This document shows positions 43,829-52,017 of a stretch of 64,000 bases of DNA, one piece after another. Position 1 is the first letter of the stretch; each line of letters begins with the position of its first letter. The position numbers were made by a program, and so were the translations under genes. This stretch comes from Comamonadaceae bacterium (GTDB lineage Bacteria > Pseudomonadota > Gammaproteobacteria > Burkholderiales > Burkholderiaceae_C), in NCBI GenBank assembly GCA_027488215.1, contig JAIYCB010000015.1, positions 1 to 64,000 of the forward strand, in the 5' to 3' direction. A model generated the notes under the pieces. It was not told the DNA's origin, did not search any database, and saw only the letters and a program-made list of their open reading frames with translations.

Positions 43829-44733
43829 TGTCGGGCAGCCCGCCATCGCAGCTCACCGCAGGTCTGTTGCTGGCGGCTGCAGGTTCCATCGCGTTCAGCG
43901 GCAAAGCCATCATCGTCAAGTTGGCCTACCGGTATGGGGTGGATGCAGTGACCTTGCTCATGCTGCGCATGCTGCTGGCCCTGCCCATGTTCGCGCTGAT
44001 GGCTTGGTGGGCAGGCCGTGGCAAAGCACCCCTGGAGCGACAGGATTGGCTAGGCGTGCTGGGCTTGGGGTTTTGTGGTTATTACCTGTCGAGCTTTCTG
44101 GATTTCTGGGGGCTCGAATACATCAGCGCCTCACTGGAGCGCTTGATCCTGTACCTCAACCCCACCTTGGTGCTGGTGCTGGGTTGGGTTCTTTTCAAAA
44201 AGCGTATTTCACAACGACAAGCTGTGGCCATGGCCATCAGCTATTCCGGCGTGTTGCTGGTGTTTGGACACGAGCTGAGTCTGGCGGGGACGGATGCGGC
44301 TTTGGGCGCGCTGCTGGTGTTTTTGAGCGCGGTGACCTATGCGGTGTATCTGACCTACAGCGGTCAACTGGTCAAACGTCTGGGCTCTTTGCGCTTGGCA
44401 GGCTGGGCCAGCTCGGCCGCTTGCGTTTTTTGCCTGCTGCAATTTGCTTTGCTCAGGCCATTGGACATATCGCAGGTGCACGAGCAGGTGCTTTGGCTGT
44501 CGCTGCTCAATGCCGTGCTTTGCACGGCCTTGCCGATCCTGTTGGTCATGATGGCCATTGAACGCATCGGCCCCGGGCTGACGGCGCAAACCGGCATGAT
44601 CGGCCCCATGTCCACCTTGCTGATGGGGGTGTGGATATTGGGCGAACCTTTTAACGCATGGATCATTGCCGGAACCGTTTTGGTTTTGAGCGGTGTGTTT
44701 TGGGTCACGCGGCCAGTGGGTCGCACAACGTAG
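43828..44733 (+). CDS. EamA/DMT family transporter
   Basis: A 301-residue, ten-helix drug/metabolite transporter built of two EamA repeats (about 8-140 and 150-295). Characteristic segments are LLAAAGSIAFSGKAIIVKLAY, YYLSSFLDFWGLEYISASLERLILYLNPTLVLVL and GPGLTAQTGMIGPMSTLLMGVWILGEPF. It overlaps the GGT-family stop by one base (TGATG), so the two are coupled. The cargo is unknown, possibly a product of that hydrolase. Confidence 0.88.
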   Translation: MSGSPPSQLTAGLLLAAAGSIAFSGKAIIVKLAYRYGVDAVTLLMLRMLLALPMFALMAWWAGRGKAPLERQDWLGVLGLGFCGYYLSSFLDFWGLEYISASLERLILYLNPTLVLVLGWVLFKKRISQRQAVAMAISYSGVLLVFGHELSLAGTDAALGALLVFLSAVTYAVYLTYSGQLVKRLGSLRLAGWASSAACVFCLLQFALLRPLDISQVHEQVLWLSLLNAVLCTALPILLVMMAIERIGPGLTAQTGMIGPMSTLLMGVWILGEPFNAWIIAGTVLVLSGVFWVTRPVGRTT

Positions 44734-44775
44734 CGCGGCCAACGCGCCGCACAACATCAACTTCAGGAGATCAAC

Positions 44776-45576
44776 ATGGATTTGGGCATTGCAGGCAAAT
44801 GGGCTTTGGTGGGTGGCGCAAGCAAAGGCTTGGGCTGGGGATGCGCACGGGCCTTGGCATTGGAAGGCGTGAACGTGGTCATGGTGGCCCGTGGTGCCGA
44901 GGTGCTGAACAAAGCTGTGGACGACTTGCGTGCCGAGACCGGCGGCAAAGTTCAGCTGATCGCTGTCGCAGTGGACATCACCACCGAAGCCGGGCGCGAA
45001 GCCATCTGGAACGTGGCCGGTGGCCCCGGCAAAGACTACGACATCGTCGTCACCAATGCGGGTGGCCCGCCGCCTGGCGACTTCCGCGATTGGAACCGCG
45101 AGGCTTGGCTCAAAGCCATCGATGGCAACATGCTCACGCCCATCGAACTCATCAAAGCCACCGTGGACCGCATGGCCGCACGCGGCTTTGGCCGCATCGT
45201 CAACATCACCAGCAGCGCCGTGAAGGCCCCCATCGACGTGCTGGGTTTGTCGAACGGCGCGCGCAGCGGCCTCACGGGCTTTGTGGCGGGTGCTTCGCGC
45301 AGCGCCATTGCCGCCAAAGGCGTGACCATCAACAACTTGCTGCCCGGCAAATTTGACACCGACCGCATCCGCGCCACGCTGCCCGCCATGGCGCAAAAGC
45401 AAGACAAAACGGTGGAAGAGTTGCGCGTGATCCAGCAAGCGCAAATCCCCGCAGGCCGCTATGGCAACCCGCAAGAGTTTGGAGCGATTTGCGCCTTCTT
45501 GTGCAGCCAGCATGCGGCTTACATGACGGGCCAAAACGTGTTGGCCGATGGCGGGTCTTACGCAGGGACGTTTTGA
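44776..45576 (+). CDS. Short-chain dehydrogenase-like protein with changed active site
   Basis: A 266-residue Rossmann-fold SDR. The cofactor loop GGASKGLG (residues 13-20), TNAGGPPPGDF (about 93-103) and the C-terminal TGQNVLADGGSYAGTF are typical. The catalytic Tyr-x3-Lys is absent: after the Ser pair at 146-147 the sequence reads LGLSNGARSG, giving Ser159-x3-Arg163. Proteins with this S-N-x-x-R version form a recognised atypical SDR branch in my memory, with unclear reactions. It has AGGAGA upstream, 42 bases after the DMT gene, and is followed by a terminator. Confidence 0.82.
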   Translation: MDLGIAGKWALVGGASKGLGWGCARALALEGVNVVMVARGAEVLNKAVDDLRAETGGKVQLIAVAVDITTEAGREAIWNVAGGPGKDYDIVVTNAGGPPPGDFRDWNREAWLKAIDGNMLTPIELIKATVDRMAARGFGRIVNITSSAVKAPIDVLGLSNGARSGLTGFVAGASRSAIAAKGVTINNLLPGKFDTDRIRATLPAMAQKQDKTVEELRVIQQAQIPAGRYGNPQEFGAICAFLCSQHAAYMTGQNVLADGGSYAGTF

Positions 45577-45603
45577 TCCTGCTCAGTGGGCTGCGCGTAA
45601 GCG

Positions 45604-45642
45604 CTGCAATCGCTGACCGGCGATTGCAGTGGCTTTTTCTTT
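45604..45642 (+). terminator. Rho-independent terminator after the SDR gene
   Basis: The stem CTGCAATCGC/GCGATTGCAG with loop TGACCG is followed by TGGCTTTTTCTTT, 27 bases after the SDR stop. The remaining bases up to 45799 show no gene; they include a spaced 7-base inverted repeat AGCGGAC/GTCCGCT near 45700-45735. Confidence 0.8.
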
Positions 45643-45799
45643 GGATCATTGATTGAGGATTAGTCAGGTGGTCGTGAGTCCTCTTTAGGCTGCGAGCGGA
45701 CACTCGGCCGGGGATCTAAAAGCGTCCGCTTCTGGTCGATCGAGGTCGGTCAGACCAAGTCGCACAAACTACTTCAATCAGTCTGAAGAACTTACTTGA

Positions 45800-46120
45800 T
45801 TACAGTGTGATTTCAATCCTGCGGTCTAGGCCTCTGTATCTCCAGAGTGGCATGGGTTGGTCGCAATGGCCAATAAATTACGAGGCGGAGCCAACACGCA
45901 TGCCGTTTCTCAACAACGATGCTGCGCGCCAATGTCGTATGTTGTAGAAGCGTAAATCTGGGTGTCGCAACATGCCCGTCATGTTGCGCCACTTCTTTCG
46001 ATCGCAAATGAGTGTGATGACATTCCGACCTTCAAAGATCAATCGATCCGCAGAACATGCAGACAATTTAAGTTTGAGTCGCTTGACAAAAGTAACTGTC
46101 GTCAAAAAATTTGTCAGCAA
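45800..46120 (-). pseudogene. Broken tyrosine recombinase (phage integrase-type), C-terminal part
   Basis: Read on the minus strand, one frame gives about 80 residues ending LRFYNIRHWRAASLLRNGM..., then a TAA (45878-45880), then FIGHCDQPMPLWRYRGLD in the same frame to a second TAA at 45800. These match the last three parts of integrase catalytic domains: the HxLRH box (here Y-N-I-R-H), the LGH box (I-G-H), and the Tyr nucleophile in L-x-R-Y. The N-terminal half, with the first catalytic Arg, is missing, and the fragment abuts the end of lysR. It is thus both truncated and interrupted by a stop, a relic of a mobile element. Confidence 0.68.
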
Positions 46121-46131
46121 TCTTTCTTTTC

Positions 46132-47031
46132 TCAGGGCTTTTTCTGGTCAACGACCTCGAGCAACAATTGCTCATAAAAGCATTGAGCCGCGGCCGAGAG
46201 GCTATGGTTTTTCTTTTTCACCAGGTAAATGGGTCGAACGGCTCTTTTGTCCTTGATGCGGACAGCCGCGACATCCTTTCGCATGCACAAAGTCAAGGCA
46301 AACTGAGGAACGATGCTCAGGCCGAAGTCTCGCGCCACCAATCCACCCAAAGTGCCAAGTTGGGTGACTTCTAAGCCTGTATCCACAACCCCTGCGATGC
46401 CAAGAAATGTTTGTACATGCTGCCAAACACTTCCGGTGCGAATGGTGTGGATAAACGGCTGTTTTTTGAGATCTTTCAAAGCAATGGATTCTTCTCCAGC
46501 GAAGGGGTGACTGCTGTGGCAGATCAAGAACATGGGTTCATTGAACAGTATTTTTGAATCCAGTTCTAACGGGTTTCCCGGTTGCGCGTTGATGGCAATA
46601 TCAGCCTGACCTTGTCTAATGAATTCAATGCATTGGTCCGAAACCACATCGAACAGCCTGAGTTCAATGTTCGGAAAGCGCAACTTGAACACAGCCATTC
46701 GCTCTGGCAACCAATTCGAAGCCATCGACGGAGGTGCCGCCAAACTGACTCGCCCTGCTTTCTTTTGCAACCGGTGTTCGATGTCATCCAAGGTAGAGCG
46801 CATCTCAGCCGCAATGCGGTTGGCGCCTTGAGAAAAGATTTCTCCCTCTGGTGTTAATGAAACATTCCTCGTGTCTCGGTCAAAAAGTTTGATGCCCAAT
46901 TGGGCCTCCAAACGGCTGATGGATTGGCTCAGAGCCGAGGGAGAAACATGACAGCGCTCGGCAGCCAAACCGAAGTGCCTCGTTTCTTCAAGGGCTAAAA
47001 AAGCATCGATCAATCGACCGGAGAATTTCAT
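46132..47031 (-). CDS. LysR family transcriptional regulator
   Basis: A 299-residue LTTR with an N-terminal winged helix-turn-helix (RLIDAFLALEETRHFGLAAERCHVSPSALSQSISRLEAQLGIKLFDR) and a two-lobe effector domain (about 90-295). It is divergent from the AtuA-like gene with 69 bases between starts, the classical LysR arrangement, so it probably controls the four-gene unit to its right in response to a pathway compound. Codon use and AT content differ from the flanking core genes. Confidence 0.92.
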   Translation of the reverse strand: MKFSGRLIDAFLALEETRHFGLAAERCHVSPSALSQSISRLEAQLGIKLFDRDTRNVSLTPEGEIFSQGANRIAAEMRSTLDDIEHRLQKKAGRVSLAAPPSMASNWLPERMAVFKLRFPNIELRLFDVVSDQCIEFIRQGQADIAINAQPGNPLELDSKILFNEPMFLICHSSHPFAGEESIALKDLKKQPFIHTIRTGSVWQHVQTFLGIAGVVDTGLEVTQLGTLGGLVARDFGLSIVPQFALTLCMRKDVAAVRIKDKRAVRPIYLVKKKNHSLSAAAQCFYEQLLLEVVDQKKP

Positions 47032-47055
47032 TAGATAAACTTTATAAATGTGCAG

Positions 47056-47077
47056 TTAATTTAATTTTACAAATTAA
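47056..47077. promoter_or_regulatory. Candidate operator between lysR and the AtuA-like gene
   Basis: The arms TTAATTT and AAATTAA (7 bases each, 8 apart) form an AT-rich dyad in the 69-base divergent intergenic region. LysR regulators bind dyads of about this size, often with T-N11-A. The region is AT-rich in general, so chance is possible. Confidence 0.4.
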
Positions 47078-47100
47078 TTGAAGGTCCGCAGAATGGGCCT

Positions 47101-48468
47101 ATGGTTTCAAACCCTTCAGGAATTCGGATGCAAACATTGGCAGTAGGTTGTGGTGCAGGTTTTTCAGGCGATCGTGTCGATGCGGCCGTTCCAGTGGTCA
47201 AGACACTCATTGCCAGGGGCGGCCCTTCTGCCTTGATGTTTGAAAATCTGGCCGAGAGAACTCTGGCCCACCAGCATCTCATTCGCCGAGCCAATCCCAG
47301 CCTTGGCTACGAACCTTTGCTCGAATTGGAACTTGGCCCCATCCTTGCTGATTGTTTAAAGCACAACATTCCCATCATCGGCAACTTCGGTGCAGCCAAT
47401 CCGCAGGGTGCCGCCCTATGCATCGTGCAATTGGCCGAAAAACTTGGCTTGCCAAAGCCTCGAATTGCTGTGGTCATGGGCGATGACTTATCCAGCCAGG
47501 AGGGTCGTACCCTGGTCCAACAGCATTTGAACAACGCGTTTGACGAGGGTCGGTTTGTTTGCGCAAACGCTTATTTGGGTGCGTTTGAAATAGCGCAAGC
47601 ACTGAAGCAAGGTGCTCAGATTGTGGTGACAGGCCGCGTAGCCGATCCTTCGTTGTTGCTGGGACCCGCCATTGCACACTATCAGTGGAGCGCCTCAGAT
47701 TGGGACCAACTGGCCGGTGCCACCATGGCTGGCCATTTGTTGGAGTGCGGGGCGCAAGTCAGTGGGGGGTACTTTGCTGATCCCGGAAAAAAAGATGTTC
47801 CCAGTCTTGATGATGTCGGGTTTCCGATCGCGGAAATTTTTGAAGATGGTTCCTGTGTGATCACCAAGGCTGATCACACAGGGGGTTTGGTCGACTGCCG
47901 TACCGTCAAAGAGCAGCTCCTGTACGAAGTCCATGACCCTGCCGCATACATCACCCCCGATGTAGTGGCAGACATCACACAAGCCAAAGTAGAGCAACTA
48001 GGGCCAGACTGTGTTCGCCTCTCGGGCGTGAAGGGCCATGCTCGCACCGACACCCTCAAAGTGCTGGCCTATTTCGATGGCGGTTGGTTGGGGGAGGGTG
48101 AAATTTCATACGCAGGTCCAAACGCAGAAGCAAGGGCGCGGCTGTCGATGGACGTCATGCAAAAGCGCATGGGTCGACACATGCCCCTTCGCTTTGACCT
48201 CATTGGTCTGACCAGTATCTTGGGTGATGATGGTGGGAGCATGTTGAACAATACACCGGTGACTCATTCGAGAGATGTGCGTTTGAGGGTTGCAGCCAAA
48301 CACGAATCATTGGCCAGCATTGAGTTGCTCTTGCAAGAGCTGACCGCACTTTGGACAGGAGGCCCTGCTGGTGGTGGTGGCGTTCGGGTCAGCAAACGCC
48401 AAAGACTGTCCAACTTGGCCTGTTTGATTCCGCGCGAAAAAATTCCTGCGACCTTTCATTTTATTTGA
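47101..48468 (+). CDS. AtuA-like acyclic terpene utilisation family protein (DUF1446)
   Basis: A 455-residue protein of the DUF1446/AtuA family. Family blocks are VGCGAGFSGDRVDAAVPVV at the start, IIGNFGAANPQGAA, ANAYLGAFEIAQALKQGAQIVVTGRVADPSLLLGP (about 155-190), and HLLECGAQVSGGYFADPG. AtuA of Pseudomonas belongs to the citronellol/geraniol pathway, but its reaction is not established and homologues occur in other catabolic units. In AtuA the C-terminal domain is fused; here it is a separate gene 20 bases downstream. ATG 47128 (MQTLAVG) is an alternative start. Confidence 0.85.
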   Translation: MVSNPSGIRMQTLAVGCGAGFSGDRVDAAVPVVKTLIARGGPSALMFENLAERTLAHQHLIRRANPSLGYEPLLELELGPILADCLKHNIPIIGNFGAANPQGAALCIVQLAEKLGLPKPRIAVVMGDDLSSQEGRTLVQQHLNNAFDEGRFVCANAYLGAFEIAQALKQGAQIVVTGRVADPSLLLGPAIAHYQWSASDWDQLAGATMAGHLLECGAQVSGGYFADPGKKDVPSLDDVGFPIAEIFEDGSCVITKADHTGGLVDCRTVKEQLLYEVHDPAAYITPDVVADITQAKVEQLGPDCVRLSGVKGHARTDTLKVLAYFDGGWLGEGEISYAGPNAEARARLSMDVMQKRMGRHMPLRFDLIGLTSILGDDGGSMLNNTPVTHSRDVRLRVAAKHESLASIELLLQELTALWTGGPAGGGGVRVSKRQRLSNLACLIPREKIPATFHFI

Positions 48469-48488
48469 CGACCAGTCAGCTCTGACCC

Positions 48489-48806
48489 ATGAACACTATT
48501 GCGCTTTACGACCTTGCTCACGCTCGCACCGGTGACAAAGGGAACCATGCCAACATCAGCCTGATTGCCTACAAGCATGAAGACTATGCTTGGCTGGTCG
48601 ATCAGGTCACGCCTGAAAGGGTCGCCGCGCATTTCGGCGCTCGCCGCCCGAGTGAAGTGCGCCGCTATCTTTTGCCCAACATAGATGCCATGAATTTTGT
48701 GATGCATGACGTGCTGGATGGGGGGGTCAATGACTCGCTCAACCTCGATATGCATGGCAAATCTTTATCGTTCCATCTGCTGACCCTCTCCATTGAAAAA
48801 CCTTGA
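48489..48806 (+). CDS. Small AtuA C-terminal-domain protein
   Basis: A 105-residue protein matching the small C-terminal domain of AtuA-type proteins: LYDLAHARTGDKGNHANISLIAY (about 5-27), then VRRYLLPNIDAMNFVMHDVLDGGVNDSLNLDMHGK. It is encoded as its own chain just after the main domain, so the two products probably act as a complex. No frameshift is needed to join them; both have complete ends. The next gene's ribosome-binding site follows within about 25 bases. Confidence 0.8.
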   Translation: MNTIALYDLAHARTGDKGNHANISLIAYKHEDYAWLVDQVTPERVAAHFGARRPSEVRRYLLPNIDAMNFVMHDVLDGGVNDSLNLDMHGKSLSFHLLTLSIEKP

Positions 48807-48837
48807 AATCCATCATCAACAACTATCAGGAGACATT

Positions 48838-49806
48838 ATGAAAACACGAATTTTCTTGAAAACCTTTGCGCTTAGCCTGGCTCTGCTGGGATGGTCGAGT
48901 GTCAGTTGGTCACAAGCCTACCCCGCTAAACCTGTGAAATTTGTGGTGCCCTTCCCTGCAGGGAGCGCTACTGACCAAGCTGCCAGGCTAATGGCTCAGC
49001 AGATGCAGACACTGTTGGGCCAATCGTTCATCGTCGAGAACAAACCGGGTGCAGGTGGCTCGATTGCAGCCATGGATGTCATCCGGTCTGCACCAGACGG
49101 CTACAACCTTTTGTTCTCCTCCAATTCAGCCGCAGCCTCCAACGTGGCCTTGCTTAAAAGCATTCCCTACGATCCACTCAAGGACTTCACGCCAATTGCT
49201 GCCGTTGGCGAAAACATGCTGGTTTTGATGGTTAAGACAGATCATCCCGCCAAGAATATTCAGGAATTCATCAGCTACGCGGCTCAGCGACCCGGCAAAG
49301 TCAACGCGGGCTATGGCTCCTCCAGTTCGCAAGTGAGCATTGCCGTGCTCAACAAACTAGGCAAGATTGACACCATGGGCGTCGCCTATAAAGGCATTCC
49401 TTTGGCCATGAACGATGTGATGGCTGGTGTGGTGGATTACACCTTTGTGGATTTGGGCAATTCCATGGCCCAAGCCAAAGGTGGCAAGTTGCGCCCCTTG
49501 GGCATCACAGCGCTCAAACGCTCGTCGCTGGTACCCGACTGGCCTTCCTTGGCTGAAAGCATGCCAGGCTTTGACATCACCGCTTGGTTTGCCTTGGTTG
49601 GCCCAGCCGGTATGCCCAAAGATGTGGTGGACAAACTGAATGCAAGCATAGGTCAAGCCTTGAAGTCCAAAGAGACACAAGACAAACTTGCTGGCATTGG
49701 CATTCAACCCATGATCATGTCACCCGAGCAACTGAAAACATTCATGGGAAGCGAAGTCAGCAAATGGGTTCGCTTGGTCAAAGAAGCCAACATTCAACCT
49801 GAGTGA
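48838..49806 (+). CDS. Bug-family periplasmic substrate-binding protein
   Basis: A 322-residue TctC-type binding protein with a Sec signal (MKTRIFLKTFALSLALLG...WSQA). It has VKFVVPFPAGSATDQAARLMAQQM, VENKPGAGGSIAAMDVIRS and IPYDPLKDFTPIAAVG. No tctAB-type membrane genes are in the unit, so it would need a partner transporter elsewhere or act as a sensor, as described for some Bug proteins. It starts at ATG 48838, 7 bases after CAGGAG, and is followed 4 bases later by the SDR gene. Confidence 0.9.
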   Translation: MKTRIFLKTFALSLALLGWSSVSWSQAYPAKPVKFVVPFPAGSATDQAARLMAQQMQTLLGQSFIVENKPGAGGSIAAMDVIRSAPDGYNLLFSSNSAAASNVALLKSIPYDPLKDFTPIAAVGENMLVLMVKTDHPAKNIQEFISYAAQRPGKVNAGYGSSSSQVSIAVLNKLGKIDTMGVAYKGIPLAMNDVMAGVVDYTFVDLGNSMAQAKGGKLRPLGITALKRSSLVPDWPSLAESMPGFDITAWFALVGPAGMPKDVVDKLNASIGQALKSKETQDKLAGIGIQPMIMSPEQLKTFMGSEVSKWVRLVKEANIQPE

Positions 49807-49810
49807 CCCC

Positions 49811-50563
49811 ATGAGCGATCCCAAAAACATTCTCATCACCGGCGCCAGTCGAGGCATTGGCCAAGCGATCGCACGCCAGGCAGCGCAGCAGGGCTGGTCC
49901 ATCGGGTTAAATTACAACCAGAGTCAAACCGAGGCCATGAGCTTGGCTGAAGAACTGCGGCAAATGGGGGCCAAAGTCATTTGTTTACAAGCCGATGTCA
50001 GTCAACAATCCCATGTGAAGCGCATGTTCAGTGAGTTCGATGAGGCACTGGGGCCCTTGCATGCGCTCATCAATAATGCCGGCATCCTCGCGAGCATCAT
50101 GATCACCGATGTGGATGAAACCAACGTCCATCGTCTGTACTCAGCCAACGTGTTCAGTGCCTATTACTGTGCCCGTGAAGCTGTTCTTCGCATGTCGACC
50201 GCACATGGCGGCTCCGGTGGCGCTATCGTCAACATGTCGTCTGTCGCATCACGCCTTGGCGGCTTGGCAGGCGGAAGCGCCTATGCGGGCACCAAAGGGG
50301 CTCTGGACAGTTTCAACCTGGCTTTGGCCAAAGAAGTGGGCACTCAGGGAATTCGAGTCAATGCGATCCGACCGGGTCTCATCGCCACGGAGATCCACAA
50401 TGTTCATGGTGGCATTGATCAAATGAAAATCTTGGCGAAGACAGCAGTGCCAATGGGACGTTCAGGTACGCCGGAGGAAGTTGCAAAGGTGGCTATGTGG
50501 CTAGCCGGGCCTGAAGCCAGTTATGTGCACGGGAGCATTGTGGATGTCGCGGGTGGACGTTAA
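49811..50563 (+). CDS. SDR family NAD(P)-dependent oxidoreductase
   Basis: A 250-residue classical SDR with an intact active site: cofactor loop TGASRGIG (10-17), INNAG (87-91), Ser144 and Tyr158-x3-Lys162 in SAYAGTKGA. The C-terminal GSIVDVAGGR is typical. The Asn35-Tyr-Asn-Gln end of strand 2 suggests NADP rather than NAD, weakly. As last gene of the LysR/AtuA-like unit it probably oxidises or reduces a hydroxy/keto intermediate. Its C-terminal end marks the right limit of the coding part of the island. Confidence 0.92.
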   Translation: MSDPKNILITGASRGIGQAIARQAAQQGWSIGLNYNQSQTEAMSLAEELRQMGAKVICLQADVSQQSHVKRMFSEFDEALGPLHALINNAGILASIMITDVDETNVHRLYSANVFSAYYCAREAVLRMSTAHGGSGGAIVNMSSVASRLGGLAGGSAYAGTKGALDSFNLALAKEVGTQGIRVNAIRPGLIATEIHNVHGGIDQMKILAKTAVPMGRSGTPEEVAKVAMWLAGPEASYVHGSIVDVAGGR

Positions 50564-50619
50564 CTTCTGATGAAGTTTCATCATTCAAGATCTTACCCTG
50601 AGCGCAACCAAACCTTGAT

Positions 50620-50757
50620 GAACCTTTAGACAGATACCCCTTCGTTGGTGTTAAGTCCCAACTCGCGGCACGCACATCACAAAAGTCACATGTAGTCCAG
50701 CGACGAACTTCTGCTGTGATGTCGGTAGTCGTCGCACCAATAGAAAGCGGATTGTCA
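50620..50757 (-). pseudogene. Possible IS3-type transposase relic
   Basis: On the minus strand one frame reads FYWCDDYRHHSRSSSLDYM, then stops. This resembles the end of IS3-family transposases, where a Tyr-Asn...Arg-x-His-Ser-x-Leu-x-Tyr-Met-Ser-Pro motif is usual. Further plausible pieces (VTFVM, then TNEG) lie in shifted frames after it, as expected for a decayed copy. The match is short, so this is a weak call. Confidence 0.3.
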
Positions 50758-50994
50758 TCACCTTGAAGCGATCCAGAGCTTTGCAGCTGTCAGTTAGTCA
50801 CCTGAACCCGGCCAGCGGACGAAACAGTGAGGACTGAGTTCGTGTGACTGCTTCTGGCTGGAAGCCCAGAAGTGACTGCGGTACGCGACCGGCAGCAACC
50901 GCTGCAAAAAAGTCGCTAACCTGATGGCTGCCCAAGCTAGCACTGTGAATAAATTTAACAAATTTCTGCTGCGGCTTGACAAAACCTTCGCGGC
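50758..50994. other. Gene-free stretch at the right end of the island
   Basis: I see no supportable gene here. Open frames are short, without ribosome-binding sites or recognisable motifs. The stretch ends at the stop of the leftward DMT transporter gene. Together with the relic before it, the gap spans about 430 bases, unusually long for this window. Confidence 0.5.
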
Positions 50995-51894
50995 TTACTG
51001 CCGTGAAGACACCCAAATCCCGCTGACGATCAACGCAAAGGCCAGCGCGTGAAACAGCTGGGGCAGCTCACCCAAAAAGGCGGCTGAGAAGATGGCCGCA
51101 AAGAGTGGCGTGAGGTTGGCAAAAAAGCCCGCGACCGCAGGGCCTGCCTGCTGGACGCCCAAGCCCCAGCAGCGGTAGGCCAGCACCGCCGGACCCACGG
51201 CCACAAAAGCCAGCGCAGCGATCAGAGGCCAGCCCCAGGTGATCTGCGCATCGGTCAGGCTCCATTCCATGCCCGCAAACAGCCCCGACCAGGCCAGCCC
51301 GAACACCACCTGTGCGAGCAAAAAGGCGGCCCAGTCCTTGCGGATGGCCTCGGGCTCGTCTTTGCGCGTCAGCATCCAGCTGTACCAAGACCAGCAAGCC
51401 GTGGCCAGCAAGATGAACAAATCACCCACCACCAAACGCACGGCCATGAGCTGTGTCCAGTCGCCCCGCGAGAGCACCACCAGCACACCCACAATCGACA
51501 ACACCGCCCCATAAACTTGGGCCCGCCGCACCGGCGCCTGAAAAAACAGAGCACCAATGCCCAGCATCCAAACGGGGCCACTGGCCGCCACCAGAGTCAC
51601 ATTCAGCGGGGTAGAGGTTTGCAGCGCGAGGTATTGCAGTGCGTTGTAGCAGCCCACGCCGAGCAAACTGAGCAGGGCAAAACGACGCCAGTGGGTCCAC
51701 AGGCCGCTGCTGCGGCGCAGCACCCAGGCCGCCAGGGGCAGCAAGATCACGAAGGCCACCGCCCATCGTAAAAAGTTGAGGGTGATTGGGGGCACCAAGT
51801 CGGTGACCAAGCGTCCGACCACCGCATTGCCTGCCCAGAGCAATGGGGGCACCGTCAGCAGCAGGGCGGTGATGGGTGAGAGTTTTTGAGACAT
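50995..51894 (-). CDS. EamA/DMT family transporter
   Basis: A 299-residue, ten-helix exporter-type protein of two EamA repeats. Typical parts: LLLTVPPLLWAGNAVVGRLV, LNFLRWAVAFVILLPLAAWVL, YNALQYLALQTSTPLNVTLVAASGPVWMLGIGALFF in repeat 1 and VAVGPAVLAYRCWGLGVQQAGPAVAGFFANLTPLFAAIFSAAFLGE in repeat 2. MSQKLSP at ATG 51894 is chosen; the frame upstream is not family-like. It is divergent from the quinone oxidoreductase gene, with 123 bases between starts. Substrate unknown. Confidence 0.9.
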   Translation of the reverse strand: MSQKLSPITALLLTVPPLLWAGNAVVGRLVTDLVPPITLNFLRWAVAFVILLPLAAWVLRRSSGLWTHWRRFALLSLLGVGCYNALQYLALQTSTPLNVTLVAASGPVWMLGIGALFFQAPVRRAQVYGAVLSIVGVLVVLSRGDWTQLMAVRLVVGDLFILLATACWSWYSWMLTRKDEPEAIRKDWAAFLLAQVVFGLAWSGLFAGMEWSLTDAQITWGWPLIAALAFVAVGPAVLAYRCWGLGVQQAGPAVAGFFANLTPLFAAIFSAAFLGELPQLFHALAFALIVSGIWVSSRQ

Positions 51895-52017
51895 GGGGCA
51901 CTGTAGCGACATTCGGGTTTTCCCGCTGTCGCCCAACTGTCCCCACCACGGACTCCGGCATGAGATTCGTGGCAAAGTCACGCAAAGTTTGTGTTCAACC
52001 CTTCAGGAGAATTTCCC

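Noticed and set aside
42191-43846. Long minus-strand open frame of about 550 codons
   Set aside because: It is the antisense of the GGT-family gene, which has all family motifs. Composition (His, Gly, Val, Gln rich) is typical of an antisense frame.
47101-48806. A frameshift splitting one AtuA-type gene in two
   Set aside because: Both frames have proper ends, the second has its own ATG, and 20 bases lie between them. Separate chains for the two domains are a known arrangement, so I treat them as two genes.
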